From positions 2,108,001-2,172,000 of the forward strand of contig NZ_CP154878.1 of NCBI RefSeq assembly GCF_039955095.1: DNA of 64,000 nucleotides, in the 5' to 3' direction. The DNA is from Limosilactobacillus sp. WILCCON 0051. Lineage in GTDB: Bacteria > Bacillota > Bacilli > Lactobacillales > Lactobacillaceae. The notes under the pieces were generated by a model. That model did no database searches. It saw nothing but the letters and a program-made list of their open reading frames with translations, and had not been told where the DNA came from. This document shows positions 1 to 8,164 of this stretch, piece after piece. The stretch's first letter is position 1; every line of letters begins with the position of its first letter. The translations under genes were made by a program, and so were the position numbers.

Positions 1-948
1 ATCGTAATTGCATTGGTTGCCATCTTGGTTTCTCAAGGGGTTAAGGATGCCGCCCGTGTTGAAAACGTACTGGTTACGCTGAAAGTGCTGGCAATTCTGC
101 TGTTCATCGTCGTTGGTGCAACTGCAGTCAAGCACAGTAATTTCGTTCCGTTTATTCCTAAGTACCGAATGACTGCCAATGGTGCTTTTGGTGGCTGGCA
201 AGGTATCTACGCTGGGGTTTCGATGATCTTCCTTTCTTACATCGGATTTGACTCCATTGCTGCCAACTCTGCCGAAGCCATCAACCCAGGCAAGACGATG
301 CCACGCGGGATCTTGGGCTCACTGGCAATTGCCGTGGTTTTGTTCGTTGCCGTAGCTTTGGTTCTGGTTGGGGTTCTGCCTTACCAAAAGTACGCTAACT
401 CAGCTGAACCAGTTGGGCTGGCCCTGCGTTCGATTGGTCACCCAGTCGTTGCATCTGTTGTTCAGATTGTTGCCGTTGTCGGGATGTTCACTGCTTTGAT
501 TGGGATGACCATGGCTGGTTCTCGTTTGATCTACTCATTCGGCCGTGATGGCATGCTGCCTAAGTTCTTAGGGACGCTGGACGAAAAGAACCGTCCCAAC
601 CATGCTCTTTGGACCTTGGCAATCATTGCCATCCTGATTGGTGCCATGTTCCCATTTGCATTCTTATCACAGTTGATCTCTGCGGGGACGCTGATCGCCT
701 TTATGTTTGTTTCATTAGGGATCTATGCACTGCGCCCTCGTGAAGGCAAGGACATTCCAACGCCAGCCTTTAAGATGCCATTCTACCCTGTAATGCCATT
801 CTTGGCCTTCTTGGCTTCTCTGTTCGTGTTCTGGGGACTTGACATCGATGCCAAGATCTATGCCGGCGTATGGTTCCTGCTTGGTCTGGTAATCTACTTC
901 ACTTATGGAATGCGTCACTCTTACTTGAACAAGACGAAAAAGGACTAG
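1..948 (+). CDS. APC-family amino-acid permease (5' end outside window)
   Basis: This is the C-terminal part of a polytopic amino-acid/cation symporter of the APC superfamily, resembling YfnA/CAT-type permeases. The frame is open from the first base, so the true start lies upstream; the TTG at 13 is only an internal codon. About 315 residues are visible, with roughly eight hydrophobic helices. The segment FLSYIGFDSIAANSAEAINP is typical of the family, as is the loop SFGRDGMLPKFLG. The stop lies 30 bases before an aminotransferase gene on the same strand, so the two are probably co-transcribed. The neighbour suggests a branched-chain or other neutral amino acid as substrate, but this is inference. 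Confidence 0.85.
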   Translation: MVIALVAILVSQGVKDAARVENVLVTLKVLAILLFIVVGATAVKHSNFVPFIPKYRMTANGAFGGWQGIYAGVSMIFLSYIGFDSIAANSAEAINPGKTMPRGILGSLAIAVVLFVAVALVLVGVLPYQKYANSAEPVGLALRSIGHPVVASVVQIVAVVGMFTALIGMTMAGSRLIYSFGRDGMLPKFLGTLDEKNRPNHALWTLAIIAILIGAMFPFAFLSQLISAGTLIAFMFVSLGIYALRPREGKDIPTPAFKMPFYPVMPFLAFLASLFVFWGLDIDAKIYAGVWFLLGLVIYFTYGMRHSYLNKTKKD

Positions 949-978
949 TTGTAAGCTTTAAAAGGGGGCGGCTGTCAA

Positions 979-2325
979 ATGACGGACAGTAACAACAAGC
1001 ATCTGCTGGAAGAAGAAGCCAAAGCGTTTGCTTCTTCTGGCCGGATCAACTATTACGATATCGTTATCGATCATGGCAAGGGCGCGGTGATCACCGATGC
1101 TGACGGCAATGACTATATTGATCTTTTAGCCAGTGCCAGTTCAACCAATACCGGTCATGCCCACCCTAAAGTCGTCAAGGCCATTCAGGATCAAGCGGCC
1201 AAGCTGATCCAGTATACGCCAGCCTACTTCGCTAATACTCAAGAAGCCCGCCTGGCGCCGCGTCTGGCCAAACTGGCACCGATGAGCGGTCCGGTTGAGG
1301 TTTCATGGGGACTGTCCGGCTCCGATGCCAACGATGCCATCATCAAGTTTGCGCGTGCCTATACTGGCCGTCAGTATCTGGTGGCCTTTACCGGTGCCTA
1401 TCATGGATCTACCTATGGCTCAATGTCGCTTTCCAGCATCAGCATGAACATGAGCCGCAAGATGGCGCCGCTGCTGCCAGGCGTTGTCAAGGTTCCCTTC
1501 CCTTCTCCTTGGGAACGCGAACCCGACGAAAGCGAAGAACACTTCGTTGACCGTTTCTTCCGTGAGTTCATGCGGCCATTTGAAACCTACCTGCCGGCTG
1601 AAGAAACCGCGGTTATCTTGATGGAAGCCATTCAAGGCGACGGTGGGATCTGCAAGACACCGCCTGCCTTTATGAAGAAGGTCTATGACTTTGCCAAGGC
1701 TCATGGCATCTTGTTCGCAGTTGATGAAATCAACCAAGGCATGGGCCGCACCGGCAAATGGTGGTCGATTCAAAACTTTGACGGGATTGAGCCTGATCTG
1801 ATGTCAGTCGGCAAGTCGCTGGCATCCGGCCTGCCTTTAAGTGCCGTGGTTGGGCGCAAAGAAATCATGGAATCGCTGGGTGCGCCAGCGCATCTGTTTA
1901 CGACAGCCGGCAACCCGGTTACGACGGCGGCTGCCAACGCAACGCTGGATGTTTTTGAAGAAGAGCATTTGTTGGAACGCTCAGCCAAGCTGGGGCAAAA
2001 AGCCAAGGCATTCTTTGAGGCCGAAAAAGAAAAGTTCGACTTCATTGGCGATGTACGGATGTATGGTCTTGACGGCGGGATCGATATCATTGATCCGGCA
2101 ACTGGTCAAGGCGACACCAATGCCACGGTTAAATTGATGTATCGAATCTTTGAACTGGGTGCGATCATCATCAGTCTGCGCGGCAATATTCTACGTTTCC
2201 AGCCGCCTTTGGTAATTACCGAGGCCCAGCTTGATCAGGCCTTTGCCATGATTGATCAAGCCTTTAGCGAGCTGGCAGCTGGTAAGCTTACTCTGCCGGC
2301 AAAGGCTGCTGAAATGGGCTGGTAA
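979..2325 (+). CDS. Class III PLP aminotransferase, isoleucine 2-epimerase-like
   Basis: This 448-residue fold-type I PLP enzyme belongs to the class III aminotransferase family. From memory it closely resembles the Lactobacillus buchneri isoleucine 2-epimerase, for example around INYYDIVIDHGKGA, DLLASAS, SGSDANDAIIKFARAYTGRQ and the C-terminal NILRFQPPLV. The PLP-binding lysine should be Lys279 in SVGKSLASG. The ATG follows an AGGGGG-type ribosome binding site. That family racemises branched-chain amino acids at carbon 2, giving D-allo-isoleucine and D-valine. A GABA or ornithine aminotransferase-type activity cannot be excluded. The permease just upstream fits amino-acid import followed by conversion. 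Confidence 0.8.
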   Translation: MTDSNNKHLLEEEAKAFASSGRINYYDIVIDHGKGAVITDADGNDYIDLLASASSTNTGHAHPKVVKAIQDQAAKLIQYTPAYFANTQEARLAPRLAKLAPMSGPVEVSWGLSGSDANDAIIKFARAYTGRQYLVAFTGAYHGSTYGSMSLSSISMNMSRKMAPLLPGVVKVPFPSPWEREPDESEEHFVDRFFREFMRPFETYLPAEETAVILMEAIQGDGGICKTPPAFMKKVYDFAKAHGILFAVDEINQGMGRTGKWWSIQNFDGIEPDLMSVGKSLASGLPLSAVVGRKEIMESLGAPAHLFTTAGNPVTTAAANATLDVFEEEHLLERSAKLGQKAKAFFEAEKEKFDFIGDVRMYGLDGGIDIIDPATGQGDTNATVKLMYRIFELGAIIISLRGNILRFQPPLVITEAQLDQAFAMIDQAFSELAAGKLTLPAKAAEMGW

Positions 2326-2331
2326 GCAAGC

Positions 2332-2369
2332 AAAAAAGATCCGGAGAATCAATCTCCGGATCTTTTTTT
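2332..2369 (+). terminator. Rho-independent terminator (probably bidirectional)
   Basis: A perfect stem AAGATCCGGAGA/TCTCCGGATCTT with a 5-base loop is followed by seven T residues. It lies directly after the aminotransferase stop and overlaps the end of the convergent DJ-1 gene. The A-run on the other side would let it serve both strands. Confidence 0.9.
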
Positions 2370-2943
2370 AGATGTTTTCTTTAAGATAGTCGTACAGCGT
2401 ATCCTGCTTAATTGTCTTGGTATCAAGTCCCAGTGCCTCAGCAATTGCAAATGCATAGGCCCATGCCGTTGCCGGACCACGACTGGTAACCAGGTGCCCT
2501 GCTTGATCGGTAACCGTAACATCTTCTTTAAAATGACCGTTTGGCGCCAGCTGCCGCGTTTCTTTTTCAATTCCTGGATAGCAGGTATAGTCATGACCAT
2601 CCAGCAATCCATAGCGTGCCAGTGCAATCGGCGCTGCACACATTGCCGCACACCATTTACCAAGCGACTGACGCTTCTGCATGATTGCCATCAACTGGTC
2701 ATTATCGCGTAAGGTCTGCGCATTGCCATACCCGCCAGGAAAGACCACAATATCATAATCCAGCAGCTGATCACTGATTAGCTTGTCAGCCTTAAAATCG
2801 ATCTGATGAGCTCCATGAATTTCCGATCCTAAGACGCCTACGATATCGCATTTTACCCCCATGCGGCGCAAAACGTCGACTACCGTTAAGCCTTCAATTT
2901 CTTCACAGCCATCTGCAAAAACTACTGCTGCCGTCTTTGTCAT
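2368..2943 (-). CDS. DJ-1/PfpI (ThiJ/YajL) family protein
   Basis: This is a 191-residue single-domain DJ-1/PfpI protein. The elbow cysteine is Cys102 in AAMCAAPIAL, and the supporting glutamate is near residue 17 (CEEIEGL). The family includes chaperone-like, protease-like and glyoxalase or deglycase proteins, and the substrate here is unknown. The start at 2943 is chosen because GAGGTGA stands just before it; an upstream in-frame ATG at 2973 has no such site. The esterase gene ends only 36 bases upstream, so the two genes may form an operon. Confidence 0.85.
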   Translation of the reverse strand: MTKTAAVVFADGCEEIEGLTVVDVLRRMGVKCDIVGVLGSEIHGAHQIDFKADKLISDQLLDYDIVVFPGGYGNAQTLRDNDQLMAIMQKRQSLGKWCAAMCAAPIALARYGLLDGHDYTCYPGIEKETRQLAPNGHFKEDVTVTDQAGHLVTSRGPATAWAYAFAIAEALGLDTKTIKQDTLYDYLKENI

Positions 2944-2979
2944 TTTTATCACCTCATAGTTATGATAGTCCAAATAATT

Positions 2980-3966
2980 CTATTGTTGATCAAAAACACG
3001 AGCCAATTCCATAATCACGTGCTCTGATTCTGGAATTGGATACAATGGATAGGAATGAAACATCCCACGCCCAATCACGGTATTGGTGTTGACGCCAGCT
3101 GCCTTTAACCGCCGTGTAAAGTGAATGGCGTCGGGATACATGATCTCATGCGTGCCGATATAGATCGTAACGTTGCGCAGCTGATCCACAGGGCCATTCA
3201 GAGGGCTGAGACGAGCATCGCGGGGATCGGTCTGCCCAGCCCACAGCTTTCCTAACGCCCGCAATCCTTCTTGATCAAGCAGGCGATCCTTGGCTGCGTA
3301 TTTTTTGATCAATGGGTTTCCCAGCTGCAGATCCAGCCATGGTGAAATCAGCACCAGACGACCCGGTTGCGGCAATCCCTGCTGTGCCAGATTTTCACAA
3401 AAACCAGTCGCCAGCCCTGCTCCTGATGAGTCGCTCATTAAGATAATGCTGCTGACTGGTCGCTGATCATACAGCCATTTATAAAGATCAAGCAGCTCTT
3501 GATAGGCATCCTTAAAGTCATGATCGGGTGCCAAAGGATAATCCGGGACCACGATTTCGGCATCAGCTGCTTTTGCCAATCGGTTCAAAAACTGCCAGTG
3601 TCCCTTTAACGGCCGCTGAATAAACGCGCCCCCAGCAAGATAAACGATCAGATTGCGTGCTTGAGCATTCTGATTGAGCCAAATCAATGGATAAGGCGTT
3701 GTCACCAGTTTCACGGGTACGCTGAACTGAACGTTGGCTGGCATCTTTAAAGGCTCTCGATTGGCTTGCCGGCAGCTTTCAACCAACTCCTGCCGTTTTT
3801 GAGGATCAGCTAAAGTCTGCTTGAATCCCGACAGCTGAATACTCATCTCGGTTAAGGTAGCCCTTTTAGATCGCGAATGTCCGCAACGTGCCATTTCGCG
3901 CAGACTGTTGCCCAGATTATCGGCCATCGCGGCTAAAATATGATGATCAAAATTTTTTCTATCCAT
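2980..3966 (-). CDS. Alpha/beta hydrolase, HSL-type (GDXG) esterase
   Basis: This 328-residue protein has the layout of hormone-sensitive-lipase-like carboxylesterases. There is an oxyanion-hole segment LAGGAF at about 110-115, where most members have HGGG, and a nucleophile elbow MSDSSGAG with Ser180. A C-terminal histidine lies near residue 304 (GMFHSYPLY). The changed oxyanion motif (AGG instead of HGG) is a mild deviation. No signal peptide is visible, so it is probably cytoplasmic. The ribosome binding site (AAGAAAGTG) is weak and distant. The natural substrate cannot be told from sequence. Confidence 0.8.
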   Translation of the reverse strand: MDRKNFDHHILAAMADNLGNSLREMARCGHSRSKRATLTEMSIQLSGFKQTLADPQKRQELVESCRQANREPLKMPANVQFSVPVKLVTTPYPLIWLNQNAQARNLIVYLAGGAFIQRPLKGHWQFLNRLAKAADAEIVVPDYPLAPDHDFKDAYQELLDLYKWLYDQRPVSSIILMSDSSGAGLATGFCENLAQQGLPQPGRLVLISPWLDLQLGNPLIKKYAAKDRLLDQEGLRALGKLWAGQTDPRDARLSPLNGPVDQLRNVTIYIGTHEIMYPDAIHFTRRLKAAGVNTNTVIGRGMFHSYPLYPIPESEHVIMELARVFDQQ

Positions 3967-4042
3967 AGACTGAAATTCACTTTCTTATTGTCTTTGCCTT
4001 TAATCCTATCACGAATCAGCCGCTAACTTTTATTTGATTTCT

Positions 4043-4708
4043 TTAAATTTTGTCGTTTTCCAATTGATTTAGCTTTTGGGCAACCGTTTCCCAATCATGA
4101 CGAACGATCGGCTCCAGCTTGCGTGCGTACAAAAAAGCTGCTGGATGATACATTGGAATCACCGTATAGCTCCGGCTGCTCATGACATAGCCTTGATGAT
4201 CACTGGCCGCTCTTTGAATCAGGCAATGCAGGATCTGACCATGCAGACTGCCAATTTTCGCATTTGGTCCTAATAAGCGCTGCAGGCTGGTATTTCCCAG
4301 CGGCATTAAAATCTTTGGTCTCACCTGGTCCAGCTCCCAGTCAAACAGACGCGCATAGGCATAGACTTCAGCCTTGGTCGGGGTTCGATTGGGCGTTTTT
4401 TCAATGATTGCACCGGTTTTCTTATCCTTAACTTTTTTGATTGAATAAGGCCGTCTTCTGACTACGCTGGTAATATAAACGTCTTCTCTGGTCATGTGAA
4501 GATATTCTTCGATCAGCTTCATCAGCTCTTTACCAGAGGCACCAACGAACGGTATACCGGTTTTGGCTTCCTCTCTCCCCGGCGCTTCGCCAATCAGCAT
4601 AATCTTAGGATGTTTAGGACCCTGCCCAGCTACAAAACCGGTTAAATGATGACCTTTTAATGAATCCTCAGCCTGCTGCAGCAGCGATGGCGGATACTCA
4701 ATAATCAT
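4043..4708 (-). CDS. Uracil-DNA glycosylase superfamily protein, family-4-like, lacking Fe-S cysteines
   Basis: This 221-residue protein has the UDG fold signature. Motif A is GEAPGREE at 40-47, followed by GIPFVGASGKEL; a TSVVRRRP segment and the C-terminal motif MYHPAAFLY (His188) are also present. This layout matches family 4 and bacteriophage-SPO1-polymerase-like UDGs, which remove uracil from DNA. Classical family 4 enzymes hold a 4Fe-4S cluster with four cysteines; here only one cysteine is visible (in ILHCLIQ), so the cluster must be absent. The start follows AAGGTGA at good spacing. Glycosylase activity is likely but unproven. Confidence 0.75.
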   Translation of the reverse strand: MIIEYPPSLLQQAEDSLKGHHLTGFVAGQGPKHPKIMLIGEAPGREEAKTGIPFVGASGKELMKLIEEYLHMTREDVYITSVVRRRPYSIKKVKDKKTGAIIEKTPNRTPTKAEVYAYARLFDWELDQVRPKILMPLGNTSLQRLLGPNAKIGSLHGQILHCLIQRAASDHQGYVMSSRSYTVIPMYHPAAFLYARKLEPIVRHDWETVAQKLNQLENDKI

Positions 4709-4728
4709 GCTTTCACCTTCATAAATAA

Positions 4729-4766
4729 AAAGATTTCGGTTATCAATTATAATAACAGAAATCTTT
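4729..4766 (-). terminator. Terminator after the thrE-like gene
   Basis: On the minus strand, AAAGATTTC..GTTAT pairs with ATAAC..GAAATCTTT, followed by TTTTTATTTAT. It lies between the stop of the ThrE-like gene (4774) and the start of the UDG gene (4708), so the UDG gene should have its own promoter or depend on read-through. Confidence 0.75.
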
Positions 4767-4773
4767 GGTATTA

Positions 4774-6144
4774 CTAACTAGTATGACGCCACTTAGGATC
4801 ACCCAAAATCCGTGCCGCAATCAGCCCCAGCGGCAAGAAAACGATGATCAAAAGCGCTTTGGTAATCCATAAGGCACCAACGCTGATCGACGTGAGCCCC
4901 ATATTATACATAGCCCGATAAAGGTAAAGTCCAGGCACCATGATCACGATTGCCGGTACCGTTAAAGAGATTCGCGGATAGCCAAGCCGATCACGAACGA
5001 ACGAGGCCAGGATTCCCGCCGTCAACGCTCCTAAGAACGCGGCCGCCCCTGCTGGCATTACGTTATAGTCAACCAGTTCAAGCCGCAGCGTATTGGCAAT
5101 TGCCCCGATTGCACCTGCTGTGGCCGCCATTTTAGGCGTGGAATTGAACATGATCGAAAAGCCGAAGACCCCGCAAAAACTGGCTGGCAGCCGCAGTAAA
5201 AAGAGCATCAGTGGCGAAAGTGCCAAGGGTTCAAAGTTTTCCGGCTTGAGATGAACCAGCATGGCAACCAGCCAACCAACTAAGGTAGCTACGATAATGA
5301 TCATCACGGCATAGGCTAGTCTTTCCAAACCAGAACGCATGTCAAGCTTAGAAAGATCCAGGCCGCTGGTAATGAATGGAAAACCAGGAATCACAAACAG
5401 CATAGCCCCAATATAGCCGGCTTCATGGCGCGGATTAAGCGAAATTCCCATGTTTAAAAGCTTTAGGGCCATCACATAGATAACACAGGCCACGGCTACC
5501 GAAGTCGCAAGACAGGCAAACAGCGTCAGCTTACGGTCAATCATCTTGCGCCGGACGAAATTGCCAATGCCAGCCCCAAAAAAGGAACAGATCATTTCAA
5601 TTGGTCCGCCGCCCAGTAAAAATACAAAGGCACTGCAGGCTAAAGCCGCTGCCAGACCAACCTGCAGCGGCGAATAGTTGCCTTTCATCCGGTGTATAAC
5701 GTCCAAGCGTTTGTGAATCTCGCCAACGGTCCAGTGATCGCCCCGTTGGTCAAACTCCTTGACAAAGCTTTCCAGCGCATTCAGCTTAGTCGTATTGACT
5801 CCAGTATTAGGCAGCGATAACGCCTGGGTATAGCTGTTATTGGCGTCCATACAGGTATATTCGATTGAAACCAGACCAATGTCAGCCGAACAGGTCATAT
5901 TGAGCTTTTGGGAGACCACGTTCATCGAGTCGCGTACTCGCCAGGCTCCCGTTCCACAAGCCAGCATCATTATGCCAATACGCCCAACAATCGTCGAGCG
6001 CTCAACCAGATTGGCTTTTTTTGCAGGGGTTACATTGTCGCTGCTGTAGAAGTCATGCCAGTGAATTGCCATATGATGACGATAGTTGCTGAGATCTTCA
6101 TTATCGCTTTTGGGCTGACCTTGTTCGATCGGCAGTTTTCTCAT
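4774..6144 (-). CDS. Threonine/serine exporter family protein (ThrE-like)
   Basis: This 456-residue integral membrane protein carries both halves of the ThrE family in one chain. The N-terminal ThrE (DUF1212) domain spans about residues 35-270, including GTGAWRVRDSM and a first helix cluster after YSPLQVGLAAALACSAF. The C-terminal ThrE_2 (DUF3815) domain spans about 300-445, with PASFCGVFGFSIMFN and VPGLYLYRAMYNMG. In Corynebacterium ThrE exports L-threonine and L-serine; here the substrate is inferred. AAGGAGCG precedes the ATG. The gene has its own terminator, and a LysR gene lies upstream on the same strand behind another terminator. Confidence 0.85.
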   Translation of the reverse strand: MRKLPIEQGQPKSDNEDLSNYRHHMAIHWHDFYSSDNVTPAKKANLVERSTIVGRIGIMMLACGTGAWRVRDSMNVVSQKLNMTCSADIGLVSIEYTCMDANNSYTQALSLPNTGVNTTKLNALESFVKEFDQRGDHWTVGEIHKRLDVIHRMKGNYSPLQVGLAAALACSAFVFLLGGGPIEMICSFFGAGIGNFVRRKMIDRKLTLFACLATSVAVACVIYVMALKLLNMGISLNPRHEAGYIGAMLFVIPGFPFITSGLDLSKLDMRSGLERLAYAVMIIIVATLVGWLVAMLVHLKPENFEPLALSPLMLFLLRLPASFCGVFGFSIMFNSTPKMAATAGAIGAIANTLRLELVDYNVMPAGAAAFLGALTAGILASFVRDRLGYPRISLTVPAIVIMVPGLYLYRAMYNMGLTSISVGALWITKALLIIVFLPLGLIAARILGDPKWRHTS

Positions 6145-6255
6145 TGTTTAAATCGCTCCTTAATCGGGATATCAAAAATTGTCAAACTTCTTATCATTAT
6201 AAAACGATCAAGGCTACCTGGACGAAAAAATTATTTTAATGATCACAAGTCATGC

Positions 6256-6291
6256 AAAAAGGCCCAGTATCCGATTTCAGATACCAAGCCT
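6256..6291 (-). terminator. Terminator after the LysR gene
   Basis: On the minus strand GGCTTGGTATC pairs with GATACTGGGCC (some G-T pairs) around TGAAATCG and is followed by five T. It closes the transcription unit ending with the LysR gene and separates it from thrE. Confidence 0.75.
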
Positions 6292-6303
6292 CATTCAGCT
6301 TTA

Positions 6304-7194
6304 CTATTCGTCTTCTTTAGCTACTTGGCCCAACAGTTTTACGAAGTGCTGCTCTTCATCACTAAGGACGTAGCCATTGCGAATTGCCAGTGAGATATAG
6401 AACCATTCTGGCAGTGGATCGTCAATCTCCAATGGTACGATGCCTGTCTCGTTTTTAGCGGCATCCCGGACCATTAAGGCAATCCCAACGTTTTCTCTGA
6501 CCAATTCCTTAACCCATGAAATATCAGGTACCTTATAGACGGCTACGGTTGGCTTGATATGCGCATAGGCAAAGTAGGAACGCATTGCGGCCACATGAAC
6601 GTACTGTTTGTCATAAGTAATGAAATGCTGATTGGCCAGTTCCTTAAAACTGATCTTTTTTCGCTGCGCCAGGGGACTCTTGGCACTGACCATAATGCTG
6701 TATGGACGTTTGGTTAGGAGCTGTACATAGACCTTTTCTTCATCCAGCGGTGCCACTGATCCCAGCATGGCAACGTCAATTTCGCCTTTAAGCAGCTTGG
6801 ACAGCAGTTCCTGGGAGCCGGCCTCACAGATCCGAACGCGCCGCATGATAGATCCTGGCACTTTCTTGGCAATCTTGGCTACCAAAAGCTTGCCGATAAT
6901 CGGCGGCAGGCCAAAGCGAATCTGCCGTTCTTGAACCAGATCAATCGAATGATGGGCCAGCGAAATCTGTTCGTTGATGGTCTTGGCACTGGCCGCCAAG
7001 AGCTGACCGCTGCGCGTGATCATGTTTTGTCGGTGAGCACGATCTGTATAGACTAATTGGGCATCAAATTCTTTTTCCAATCGTTTGATCGCCTGAGTAA
7101 CGGTTGGCTGCGAGACGCCGAATTCCTTGGCGACGCGCGTGTAGTTTTTATACTTGACCAATGCTTGAAAATACTGCAGATCCCGCGTATTCAT
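6304..7194 (-). CDS. LysR-family transcriptional regulator at the end of the cit operon
   Basis: This roughly 296-residue LysR-type regulator has an N-terminal winged HTH at about 1-60 (RVAKEFGVSQPTVTQAIKRLE) and a C-terminal effector domain typical of periplasmic-binding folds. Its ATG overlaps the citG stop by one base (TGATG), indicating translational coupling; a TTG one codon earlier is possible. AAGGGATGA precedes it. Being the last gene of the citrate lyase cluster, it probably senses citrate or a related acid, but the inducer is not visible. In Leuconostoc-type clusters a regulator (citR) occupies a similar place; I do not assert orthology. Confidence 0.85.
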   Translation of the reverse strand: MNTRDLQYFQALVKYKNYTRVAKEFGVSQPTVTQAIKRLEKEFDAQLVYTDRAHRQNMITRSGQLLAASAKTINEQISLAHHSIDLVQERQIRFGLPPIIGKLLVAKIAKKVPGSIMRRVRICEAGSQELLSKLLKGEIDVAMLGSVAPLDEEKVYVQLLTKRPYSIMVSAKSPLAQRKKISFKELANQHFITYDKQYVHVAAMRSYFAYAHIKPTVAVYKVPDISWVKELVRENVGIALMVRDAAKNETGIVPLEIDDPLPEWFYISLAIRNGYVLSDEEQHFVKLLGQVAKEDE

Positions 7195-8078
7195 CAAATC
7201 ATCCCTTCAGATTGCATGGCTTCTGGCCGTAAGATTCCTTGACGCAGACCAATAAAAATCGTTAATATCAGCAGATCGGCCGAACCGCCCAGACTATAGT
7301 TGTTGAGCAGATATTCTTGATTGAGCCGTGCCAGATAGTCGCGGCCGGCCTGCGTCTGCGTGCCGCCCAGCTCTAAATATCTTTTTGCCTGTTGATGAGC
7401 CTCTTTAACAACGTCATGGCGGCCAGCCCGCTTGATCAGATTGGTGTCTTCAGTCTGCGCGACGATATGCATAAACGTATCCAACAAGCGCTGCATCGTC
7501 GTTCCCCGGCTTTTTTTCAGTGCTGGCACGCCAATCTGCATAACAGTTGGATAGCCAGCCTCAGCCTCACCACGAATGCCTTTGATGCCATAGCGCAGAA
7601 ATTCTTTTTCACCGGCCGTCAGCTGCTCAATGGGCTTGGCATGCAGCTTTTCAATATCGTAATCACTGGCTGTCAATCCTTTGAGCATCCGTTTAACGAT
7701 CGTGGTCAGATCCAACTGGGGATGCTTGATGCGGTAAGCTTCAGCACACGTCAGGACACCGAGCGAAAAAACCGCGCCTTTATGCGTATTAACGCCATTG
7801 GTTGCCTTAAACATCGTCTTTTCGGCTTCAATCCCAAAAGTTCGCAGTTTTTTAAACATAAGCGTCAGATCGGTTGCTGTAAAATTCATTCCCAAATCAA
7901 CGCTTTGTTCAAAATAATGATGCAAACTAAGGGCGCTGTCAATAAATAAGAATACATCCATATCAGGGTGCGGTCCAGAAGACACCGGATCCACCAATCC
8001 AGGCTTGGGGTTGACGGAGACTTCATAAATCATTGCTCGAATCGCATCATTAACCAGCTTAGCGCTTGTCTGTTCCAT
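7194..8078 (-). CDS. citG: Triphosphoribosyl-dephospho-CoA synthase CitG
   Basis: CitG makes 2'-(5''-triphosphoribosyl)-3'-dephospho-CoA from ATP and dephospho-CoA, the precursor of the citrate lyase prosthetic group. The 294-residue chain has the family motifs VNPKPGLVDPVSSGPHPDMD near residue 22 and GVNTHKGAVFSLG in the middle. The length is that of a stand-alone CitG, not a CitX-CitG fusion. TGAGGAT precedes the ATG. It is separated from citF by 86 bases holding a terminator-like hairpin, so it may be expressed less than the lyase subunits. The partner transferase CitX is not present in this window. Confidence 0.92.
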   Translation of the reverse strand: MEQTSAKLVNDAIRAMIYEVSVNPKPGLVDPVSSGPHPDMDVFLFIDSALSLHHYFEQSVDLGMNFTATDLTLMFKKLRTFGIEAEKTMFKATNGVNTHKGAVFSLGVLTCAEAYRIKHPQLDLTTIVKRMLKGLTASDYDIEKLHAKPIEQLTAGEKEFLRYGIKGIRGEAEAGYPTVMQIGVPALKKSRGTTMQRLLDTFMHIVAQTEDTNLIKRAGRHDVVKEAHQQAKRYLELGGTQTQAGRDYLARLNQEYLLNNYSLGGSADLLILTIFIGLRQGILRPEAMQSEGMI

Positions 8079-8100
8079 AAATCATATCCTCAATTTTGGT

Positions 8101-8140
8101 AAAAAACCGCGACTGATTTTAAATGCCAGCCGCGGTTTTT
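8101..8140 (-). terminator. Hairpin between citF and citG (intra-operon attenuator)
   Basis: On the minus strand AAAACCGCG-CTG pairs with CAG-CGCGGTTTT and is followed by a T-run. Because citG continues on the same strand 23 bases later, it probably acts as a partial terminator that lowers citG and LysR expression relative to citCDEF. Confidence 0.75.
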
Positions 8141-8164
8141 AAAATTTTAATCAGTTTAGACTAA

